From Candidatus Shapirobacteria bacterium (GTDB taxonomy: Bacteria; Patescibacteriota; Microgenomatia; UBA12405): 5,989 bases of DNA. Position 1 is the stretch's first letter. Every line of letters starts with the position of its first letter. Under the pieces are notes generated by a model that was not told the origin of the DNA, searched no databases, and was given only the letters and a program-made list of their open reading frames with translations. This document shows, piece after piece, positions 1 to 5,433 of this stretch. The translations under genes were made by a program, and so were the position numbers. The stretch is taken from the NCBI GenBank assembly GCA_003647605.1, contig QMND01000041.1, positions 1 to 5,989 of the forward strand, written 5' to 3'.

Positions 1-667
1 ACTTAATCATAATATTAGAAATAAACATCATAGCTCTCGTCAAAAAAGGCATCTCTGATCCAAAATCTTTATATAAATCCATCAATTTAGGAATCACGAA
101 TATCATCATAATAAAAACCACAATAGCCATTCCAATAATCACTATAATCGGATAAATCATAGCCCCTTTTACCTTACCTCTAAACTCACTTTCGTTTTCT
201 AAATTTTTAGCTAACTTCAACAAAACTTCTTCCAAAACCCCTCCTTTTTCTCCAGCTTTGATAGTAGCCACATAAGCATTGCCAAAAACCCTACTATATT
301 TTTCTAAAGAAGCACCCAAGGACTGACCCGACCTTACTTTATTTAAACAATCACCTAAAATACTATAAAACAATTTGTTATCCCTCATTTGCACTTTCAA
401 CAAAGACAAGGCGTCTGTCAAAGCCAAACCAGCCGTCATCATAGTCGATAATTGTCTAGTAAAACTAGTAATTTGTTTTAGACTTACATTAGCAAAAAAC
501 CTAGCTAAAAAATCATCTATAATTGTTTTTTTTTGCTCACCAACCATTAAAGGGATTAATAAATTATCTCTCAACATAGATACAACCTCTCCCCTACTAA
601 CAGCCTCTAAACTTCCTTTTACCACCTTTCCATGCCAATCTTTAGCTTTATAACTAAATTTTCTCAT
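1..667 (-). CDS. pilC: Type IV pilus inner-membrane platform protein PilC (GspF family), 3' end cut by window edge
   Basis: The frame starts with ATG at 667-665 and stays open for 222 codons to the left edge. PilC/GspF proteins are usually about 400 residues, so a little over half is visible. The start (MRKFSYKAKD) is the typical short N-terminal strand of the family. The first GspF domain runs from about residue 62 to 190 and includes the helix SFTRQLSTMMTAGLALTDAL (68-87) and the conserved AGEKGG turn at 138-143. A hydrophobic membrane segment spans about 172-193, bounded by family-typical prolines P173 and P193. The second GspF repeat must lie beyond the window. In the known system PilC sits in the inner membrane, contacts the PilB and PilT hexamers and passes their motion to the growing pilus. 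One base separates it from the pilT stop, and a purine-rich stretch (GAGAGGTGGGG) in the last pilT codons could serve as a poorly placed ribosome site, so translational coupling is likely. Identification is confident. Confidence 0.93.
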   Translation of the reverse strand, partial: MRKFSYKAKDWHGKVVKGSLEAVSRGEVVSMLRDNLLIPLMVGEQKKTIIDDFLARFFANVSLKQITSFTRQLSTMMTAGLALTDALSLLKVQMRDNKLFYSILGDCLNKVRSGQSLGASLEKYSRVFGNAYVATIKAGEKGGVLEEVLLKLAKNLENESEFRGKVKGAMIYPIIVIIGMAIVVFIMMIFVIPKLMDLYKDFGSEMPFLTRAMMFISNIMIK

Positions 668-668
668 T

Positions 669-1739
669 CTACAAATTCACCCCACCTCTCAAACGACTCA
701 ATAACTCACTTTTCTTTAAAGTATAAGACAATGCCACTTTTTCTGTTACTCCACCACCTTTAACTAATTTTGCTAAAGATGTCTCCAAAGAAATCATCCC
801 CACATCAGCGCTTGTTTGGATAATATTATCAATCATGTAAGTTTTACCCTCCCTTATAGCATTTTTCACCGCCATAGTTGCTATCATAATTTCAACTGCA
901 GGTATCCGACCACCATCAACCGTCGGTAATAGTCTTTGAGAAATAACTGCCGTCAAAACCGATGCCAATTGCAATTTAACTTGAGCCTTACTTTCTTCAG
1001 GAAAAACATCAATAATTCTATCCACTGTTTGCGAAGCCGAATTAGTGTGTAAGGTAGAAAAAACCAAATGACCAGTTTCAGCCACCGTCAAAGCTGCTCC
1101 AATAGTCTCTAAATCTCTCATTTCTCCCACAAAAACCACATTAGGATCTTGCCTTAAACATGATCTCAAAGCCCTAGGAAAACTCAAAGTATCCCTACCT
1201 AATTCTCTCTGTGAAATAACGGATTTTTTTCCTTTTATTAAATATTCAATTGGATCTTCCACTGTCACAATATTTCCACCTCTTGTCAAATTAATCTCAT
1301 TTAACATCGAAGCTACCGTAGTCGACTTGCCTTGACCGGTTGGACCAGCCACCAAAACAAAACCTTGCTTTTCCCGACACAAACTTCCAACCACACTAGG
1401 TAAATTTAACGAATCTAAAGATGGAATCTCAGAAGGAATTACTCTCAAAACCGCTCCCAACATGCCTTTTTGAAAAAAAATATTAACTCTAAAACGAGAT
1501 TCTGATAAACTCAAAGAAAAATCGATTTCTTTGTTATTTTCTAAATTTTTTCTACCATTCTCATCTAACATCGAAAGTATCATTTCTGGAATCAAAGATA
1601 TTTCTTCAGTAGAAAAAACAGTGACATCGCCCAAAATACCATCAATTCTCATCTTAGGCAACACATCACTAGATAAATGCAAATCCGATGCCTTATTGTT
1701 AACGGCTAATTCCAATAACCTTTTTAATTTAGTATGCAT
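669..1739 (-). CDS. pilT: Type IV pilus retraction ATPase PilT
   Basis: This 356-residue protein has the normal length for PilT, the hexameric cytoplasmic ATPase that depolymerises type IV pili for twitching and DNA uptake. The N-terminal domain opens with the family phrase ASDLHLSSDVLPKMRIDG (17-34). The RecA-like ATPase core carries Walker A GPTGQGKST (132-140), the Asp box VEDPIEY (160-166), Walker B VVFVGEMRD (201-209, catalytic E206) and the His box STLHTNSA (228-235). A form of the PilT-specific AIREGK motif is at 294-299, followed by TYMI where many PilTs have T-H-Q-I. This motif, the short N-terminus and the absence of a tetracysteine zinc module separate it from PilB. All catalytic residues I can identify are present. 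The ATG at 1739-1737 lies 3 bases after the pilB stop. No good Shine-Dalgarno is visible (only GAG about nine bases upstream), which fits coupling to pilB translation. The stop codon is TAG. Confidence 0.96.
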   Translation of the reverse strand: MHTKLKRLLELAVNNKASDLHLSSDVLPKMRIDGILGDVTVFSTEEISLIPEMILSMLDENGRKNLENNKEIDFSLSLSESRFRVNIFFQKGMLGAVLRVIPSEIPSLDSLNLPSVVGSLCREKQGFVLVAGPTGQGKSTTVASMLNEINLTRGGNIVTVEDPIEYLIKGKKSVISQRELGRDTLSFPRALRSCLRQDPNVVFVGEMRDLETIGAALTVAETGHLVFSTLHTNSASQTVDRIIDVFPEESKAQVKLQLASVLTAVISQRLLPTVDGGRIPAVEIMIATMAVKNAIREGKTYMIDNIIQTSADVGMISLETSLAKLVKGGGVTEKVALSYTLKKSELLSRLRGGVNL

Positions 1740-1742
1740 AAT

Positions 1743-3482
1743 TTAATACTCGGCCACTCTCAATACTTCTTCGATAGTGGTAACTCCTTCTAAAACCTTA
1801 ACAAAACCATCCTGTTTCATAGTCAACATACCTTCTTTCATGGCTTCTTTCTGAATCTCCAAGGCCGAAGCTTTTTCTATAACCATCTTACCCAACTTTT
1901 CCGTAATTGGCATCACCTCGTAAATAGCAACTCTACCAAAATAACCGGTTTTATTACATTTATCACAACCATGAATTCTAGGAATCATCATCTTTTTACC
2001 CTCCTTCTTCCACTTATCTTCAACTGCATCATAAATCGGACCTAATGTCTCTCTAAGCTTAAATTCTTCTTCTTGACTAATTTCCTCCAATGTCGAGCAA
2101 TGTTTACAAACTCTTCTCAAAACCCGTTGAGCCACCACACAATTCAATGACGACAACAACAAAAAAGGCTCCACTCCCATATCCATCATCCTCGGTGGAG
2201 CTCCAGAAGCATCGTTGGTGTGCAAAGTCGAAAAAACCAAATGTCCTGTCAATGCCGCATTAATAGCCAATTCGGCCGTTTCTGTATCTCGAATTTCTCC
2301 TACCATTATAATATTAGGGTCTTGTCGCAAAAAAGATCGTAAGGCTGTCGCAAAAGTCAAACCAGCCTGATTATTTACCTGAACCTGGTTAATACCTTCA
2401 ATTTGATATTCAACAGGATCTTCTATAGTCATTACATTGACCTTGGAAGTTGAAATTATGTGTAAGGCTGAATATAAAGTTGTAGTTTTACCTGAACCTG
2501 TAGGTCCGCAAACGATAATAATTCCATGTGGTCTTTCTATAGCATCCATGAAAGTTCTTAAAGCCCTACCTCTTAAACCCAATTCGGGTAATGTTGGAAC
2601 TTTTTGAGACTTCCTTAACAACCTCATCACCACCTTTTCACCATATGTAGTTGGTAAGGTAGAAACCCTCAAATCCACACTATTATCATCTGAGGCAAAG
2701 AAAAAACGACCGTCTTGAGGCACCCTCTTTTCATCAATCTTTAAACCAGATAAAATTTTTATCCTAGACACAATAGCATTTTGAACATTCCTAGGTAATA
2801 CATATTTTTCTTGCAAAATACCGTCAATTCTATATCTAACTCTTACATTTGATTCTTGAGGTTCAATGTGGATATCTGAAGCTCTAGCTTTAATAGCAAA
2901 TTCCAAAACTGTTTTGACAATTTTAGCCACTGGCGCTTCAGAAGATATCGCCCTCGACTTTTTTAATTTTCTTTTATCTTTTTTTCTCTCATTCAATGCT
3001 TGACTTACCTCTGAAGTAATCACCCTTTCTCGCTCATACTTTTCTCTGATAAAAAAATCAATCTGTTTTTCCAAAGCCATAGTTGCCTCAACCCTTAAAG
3101 CTGACTTCTTTTCTATAAATTCAATCGTCTCCAAATCCAAAGGATTGGCCATAGCCACCATTAAAACTGCATTCTTACTATCAAAATTATAAGGAACGAT
3201 TCTATATTTCTCCGCCACACTTTTAGGCACGAAAGATAAAGCCTCAGGTGAAAAAGCCGTATTTTCTAAGTCTACAAAAGGAATTCTTAAATATTCAGCC
3301 TTGGCCTCAACCAACTCTCTTTCGGAAACCAAACGCATTTCTTTAATAATCTCTTCCTCACTTTTTCCACTTCTTAATTTGATTAATCCAATCTCTTTGG
3401 TCTTTTTTTCGTCAATAAGACCCTTGTTAACCAAAACATCACTTAGACTTTTAAAAACTTTTTGGGCAGAATTAGTAGACAT
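1743..3482 (-). CDS. pilB: Type IV pilus extension/assembly ATPase PilB (GspE/T2SSE family)
   Basis: This complete 579-residue protein has the usual size for PilB, the cytoplasmic hexameric ATPase that powers pilus polymerisation. An N-terminal MshEN/T2SSE_N-type domain covers about 10-150. A highly charged, lysine-rich linker (about 163-176) leads to the N2 domain, which has ASDIHIEPQE at 201-210 and RIDGILQE at 218-225. The ATPase core has Walker A GPTGSGKTT (326-334), the Asp box TIEDPVEY (352-359), Walker B IIMVGEIRD (391-399, catalytic E396) and the His box STLHTNDA (418-425). Two CxxC pairs, C459/C462 and C506/C509, form the zinc-binding tetracysteine typical of PilB/GspE and absent from PilT. 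The C-terminal part ends with MLTMKQDGFVKVLEGVTTIE (552-571), also family-typical. It is the first gene of the visible pilB-pilT-pilC run. PilB rather than GspE is chosen because pilT follows directly. The ATG at 3482-3480 has no Shine-Dalgarno, and a -10-like box lies almost against it, so the message may be leaderless. Confidence 0.96.
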   Translation of the reverse strand: MSTNSAQKVFKSLSDVLVNKGLIDEKKTKEIGLIKLRSGKSEEEIIKEMRLVSERELVEAKAEYLRIPFVDLENTAFSPEALSFVPKSVAEKYRIVPYNFDSKNAVLMVAMANPLDLETIEFIEKKSALRVEATMALEKQIDFFIREKYERERVITSEVSQALNERKKDKRKLKKSRAISSEAPVAKIVKTVLEFAIKARASDIHIEPQESNVRVRYRIDGILQEKYVLPRNVQNAIVSRIKILSGLKIDEKRVPQDGRFFFASDDNSVDLRVSTLPTTYGEKVVMRLLRKSQKVPTLPELGLRGRALRTFMDAIERPHGIIIVCGPTGSGKTTTLYSALHIISTSKVNVMTIEDPVEYQIEGINQVQVNNQAGLTFATALRSFLRQDPNIIMVGEIRDTETAELAINAALTGHLVFSTLHTNDASGAPPRMMDMGVEPFLLLSSLNCVVAQRVLRRVCKHCSTLEEISQEEEFKLRETLGPIYDAVEDKWKKEGKKMMIPRIHGCDKCNKTGYFGRVAIYEVMPITEKLGKMVIEKASALEIQKEAMKEGMLTMKQDGFVKVLEGVTTIEEVLRVAEY

Positions 3483-3486
3483 AATT

Positions 3487-3492
3487 TATAAT
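3487..3492 (+). promoter_or_regulatory. Candidate -10 box for the clamp-loader-like gene
   Basis: A perfect TATAAT lies at 3487-3492, ten bases before the ATG at 3503. The predicted start of transcription near 3499 would leave a leader of only a few bases, and no Shine-Dalgarno is seen. The -35 is poor: TTGGGC at 3462-3467 with a 19-base spacer, inside the pilB coding region. The box occupies nearly the same bases as the candidate pilB -10 on the other strand, so the two promoters would compete. Confidence 0.45.
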
Positions 3493-3493
3493 A
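3488..3493 (-). promoter_or_regulatory. Candidate -10 box of the pilB-pilT-pilC transcript
   Basis: On the minus strand TATTAT (3493-3488) is one mismatch from the sigma-70 consensus and ends 5 bases before the pilB ATG. A weak -35 candidate, TTGTAG (3518-3513), lies 19 bases farther upstream, inside the divergent gene. Transcription from here would begin at or next to the start codon, agreeing with the missing Shine-Dalgarno. In DNA this AT-rich such hexamers arise by chance, so this is tentative. It overlaps the opposing candidate promoter. Confidence 0.35.
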
Positions 3494-3502
3494 AATACTA
3501 GC

Positions 3503-4120
3503 ATGTTTCCAACTACAATCATATCCAATTTTTCTCAACTAGAAAATCTCTTAAAAAAACTTCAACACAAGCTCGACATTAACAATCCAGATATTCTGAT
3601 TATAGACAAACAAACAGGCTGGAGTATTGATCAAGTTAGAAAAATCAGAAAGTTTAGCCAAAGTCGGGCTCTTAAACACTCTCACAAAATAGTCATTATA
3701 AAACAAGCTCATCAACTTAGAAACGATGCTCAAAATGCTCTACTTAAAAACCTCGAAGAACCTCCCGAATATCTTTATTTTATTTTAATTAGCTCAAAAC
3801 CCTATGCTTTAATTCCTACTATTTTATCCAGAGCTCATCTACAACTAGAAAATAACCAAACCAAAACAGAAGAAACCAAAATCCTTAATTTTGATATTCC
3901 CCCTAAACAATTACTACTTCAGTCTGACCAATTAGCTCAACTAGACAATCTACCAGCCTTTCTAGAACAACAAATAAAAATTTATCAACAACAACTGCTT
4001 AAACAAGCTGATCGCCACCACACCCAAATCATTAAACAACTTTTTTTAACTATAAAAATGTTAAAACAAAATGTCAAAGCCAAATTCGCCCTCGATTATC
4101 TATTCCTATCCTTGTCCTAA
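3503..4120 (+). CDS. Small DNA polymerase III delta-prime/clamp-loader-like protein without P-loop
   Basis: This 205-residue protein aligns by eye with the central part of the clamp-loader delta-prime (HolB) / DnaX AAA+ fold. The clearest stretch covers about 41-111: SIDQVRKIRKF (41-51), then HKIVIIKQAHQL (61-72) at the Walker B position, DAQNALLKNLEEPPE (75-89), the sensor-1 strand FILISSKP (93-100) and TILSRA (106-111), which replaces the SRC arginine-finger motif. Family members are usually over 300 residues. Here the N-terminal P-loop region and the four-cysteine zinc module are missing (there are no cysteines), and the Walker B acidic pair is replaced by KQ, so it should not hydrolyse ATP. 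The C-terminal 80 residues are helical, rich in Gln, Lys and Leu, and not recognisable. The protein has one glycine (G39) and about 23 glutamines, which follows the C-rich, G-poor strand bias. It may be a structural clamp-loader subunit; a different role for the fold is possible. It is divergent from pilB, and the start is fixed by the 20-base gap. Confidence 0.75.
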   Translation: MFPTTIISNFSQLENLLKKLQHKLDINNPDILIIDKQTGWSIDQVRKIRKFSQSRALKHSHKIVIIKQAHQLRNDAQNALLKNLEEPPEYLYFILISSKPYALIPTILSRAHLQLENNQTKTEETKILNFDIPPKQLLLQSDQLAQLDNLPAFLEQQIKIYQQQLLKQADRHHTQIIKQLFLTIKMLKQNVKAKFALDYLFLSLS

Positions 4121-4180
4121 TTTAACCACCCCGCCTTTTACATTTTTTTATCTCCATCCTAAAACTGATATAATCAAAGT
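4121..4180. other. Short spacer marking a compositional (GC-skew) break
   Basis: This 60-base non-coding spacer lies between the clamp-loader-like gene and the broken kinase gene. Its left part is pyrimidine-rich like the DNA before it; its right end carries a candidate extended -10 box. By hand count the plus strand of 3501-4120 has about 56 G and 146 C, and 721-1020 has 38 G and 74 C. In contrast 4181-4714 has about 85 G and 76 C, and 4741-5100 has about 61 G and 68 C. The skew change falls at about 4165 and is independent of coding strand. I find no hairpin terminator, no tRNA and no obvious flanking repeat in the spacer. Confidence 0.6.
4166..4174 (+). promoter_or_regulatory. Candidate extended -10 promoter before the kinase gene
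   Basis: TGATATAAT (4166-4174) matches the extended -10 form TGnTATAAT exactly. It ends 6 bases before the ATG at 4181, so transcription would start at or very near that codon and give a leaderless message. No clear -35 is seen (only T-rich DNA around 4145-4150), which extended -10 promoters do not strictly need. Its survival suggests that the damaged gene may still be transcribed. Confidence 0.5.
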
Positions 4181-4714
4181 ATGAAATTAGTGTTCATCTA
4201 TGGATTACCTGCGGTTGGTAAGCTAACAGTTGCTAAGAAGTTGTCTAAAATAACAGGGTTTCCTATTTTTCATAATCATTTAGTAATTGAAATGATTAGT
4301 CCCATTTTTTCATTTGGTAGTCCTGGTTTCATTGAGTTAAGAGAACAAAGTTAGTTCAATATGTTTAAAATGGCTAAAGAATACAAACAAAAGGGTATGA
4401 TTTTTACTTTTGTGTTTGAAAAAACTGTTAAGGACGGATTTTTGTCTAGACTAAGTAAAATCATTCCCAAAAACAATTTATTATTAGTTAACTTAAAATG
4501 TCAACAGTCGATTAACGAAAAAAGGGTGGAGGATAAGTCTAGAAAAAAATATGACGGAAAAATTACCTCTGTTTCTTTTTATCGACAGTTACGGGAGAAT
4601 AAAAATATCTTTGATCCAACTCCAACCAAAAACACTTTAGTAATTGATAATGCTAACTTATCCCCATCTAAGGTAGCTACAAAAATAGCCCAACACTTTA
4701 ATTTACTTAACTAA
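4181..4714 (+). pseudogene. P-loop kinase-like ATPase gene (AAA_33/shikimate-kinase-like) interrupted by an in-frame TAG
   Basis: Read in one frame, this region gives a 177-codon protein broken only by TAG at codon 58 (4352-4354). The N-terminal part (57 residues) has a Walker A motif GLPAVGKLT (8-16) and the HNHL motif (31-34). These are typical of small P-loop proteins annotated as 'shikimate kinase-like' or AAA-family ATPases, whose substrates are mostly unknown. After the TAG the same frame continues with family features: IFTFVF (about 74-79), a basic LID-like stretch EKRVEDKSRKK (about 113-123) and VIDNANLSP (about 154-162). Combined length and motif order fit an intact family member of roughly 170-185 residues. 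An ATG at 4361, six bases after the TAG, could restart translation and yield a 117-residue C-terminal piece, but that piece lacks the P-loop. Alternatives are a sequencing error, a recent nonsense mutation or suppression. TAG is a normal stop for pilT and the ABC ATPase. The G/C balance is unlike the genes to the left, so it may be acquired DNA. Confidence 0.75.
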
Positions 4715-5433
4715 GTTTGTTCAAATAAAACTGACTTAATTTGATTTCTCAACTTTAAAAACAGGGGACTGTCGGCTTTCCATATTTCAGTCGATTGAAA
4801 ATGGGGAATTTCGATGGTTTCTAAAACTTTAACAGGTTTACCTGCTAGAATGACCACTTTGTCTGCCAAATAAATGGCCTCATCTAAGTCATGTGTTACC
4901 ATGATGACCGTTTTTTGAGCTGACTTAATCATCTTTAACAGCTCACTTAGTAATTTTTGTTTAGTCACGATATCTAGGAACGCAAAAGCTTCGTCCATAA
5001 TTATATATTTGGCTTCTGACAAAAATGCTCGAATTATTGACAGCCTTTTACGCATACCTCCTGATAATTCCTTAGGATAACTGTGTAAATATTTGTCTAG
5101 TTCAACAATTTTCAAATATCTTAAAATTTTTTGAGGTTGGGGGGTGGTAATTTTTAAGTTTTCATAAACAGTCATCCATTCAAACAAATCACTCTCTTGG
5201 CTAATAACCGCACTTTGTGGCATTTGCGATTTATTGTTAAAAAGAATTTTCCCCGATTTCACAGGTATATGGCCTGCTAAGAATTTTAACAAAGTACTTT
5301 TTCCTAGGCCAGAGCTACCTAAAATTGCTGTTACAGACCGATCGGCAATTTGCAAGTTAAAATCTCTAAAGAGTGTTCTTTTTTGCTTACGTTTGTCAAT
5401 AAAACTGTGATTCAATTTTTTAATTTTTATCAT
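4711..5433 (-). CDS. ABC importer ATP-binding protein, NitT/TauT type (SsuB/TauB/ThiY-partner-like)
   Basis: This complete 240-residue nucleotide-binding subunit would sit on the cytoplasmic face of the membrane and power import. It has Walker A GSSGLGKST (39-47), Q-loop Q79 in ISQESDLFEWMTVYEN (77-92), signature LSGGM (123-127), Walker B YIIMDE (143-148, catalytic E148) and switch His H181 in VTHDLDEA (179-186). The Q-loop wording, MRKR after the signature and the C-terminal ETIEIP (205-210) place it with transporters for nitrate, sulfonates, taurine or pyrimidine/riboflavin-like compounds. The D-loop region reads EAFAFLD where the family normally has EPFGALD, so Pro and Gly are lost while the Asp is kept. 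The ATG at 5433-5431 lies inside the end of the permease gene (14-base overlap), pointing to coupled translation. The stop TAG overlaps the stop of the convergent kinase gene by three bases. The substrate cannot be read from the sequence. Catalytic residues look intact. Confidence 0.92.
   Translation of the reverse strand: MIKIKKLNHSFIDKRKQKRTLFRDFNLQIADRSVTAILGSSGLGKSTLLKFLAGHIPVKSGKILFNNKSQMPQSAVISQESDLFEWMTVYENLKITTPQPQKILRYLKIVELDKYLHSYPKELSGGMRKRLSIIRAFLSEAKYIIMDEAFAFLDIVTKQKLLSELLKMIKSAQKTVIMVTHDLDEAIYLADKVVILAGKPVKVLETIEIPHFQSTEIWKADSPLFLKLRNQIKSVLFEQT

Noticed and set aside
375..653. Open frame of 92 codons on the plus strand
   Set aside because: It lies wholly antisense to pilC, whose minus-strand protein has clear family motifs; the plus-strand product resembles nothing and has no ribosome site. 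Similar antisense frames at 1531-1746, 3301-3501 and 3551-3733 (minus) are rejected for the same reason.
4121..4160. Intrinsic terminator after the clamp-loader-like gene
   Set aside because: There is a T-rich run (4143-4149), but the preceding CCACCCCGCC has no complementary partner to form a hairpin.
4352..4354. TAG read as a sense codon through genetic code reassignment
   Set aside because: TAG is the natural stop of pilT (671-669) and of the ABC ATPase gene (4713-4711), where the protein families end, and no other in-frame TAG is seen in conserved coding sequence. A mutation or sequencing error is simpler.
4361..4714. A separate, intact 117-residue gene
   Set aside because: It shares the frame of the upstream P-loop part and matches only the C-terminal portion of the family, so it is better described as the distal piece of the interrupted gene, though reinitiation cannot be excluded.
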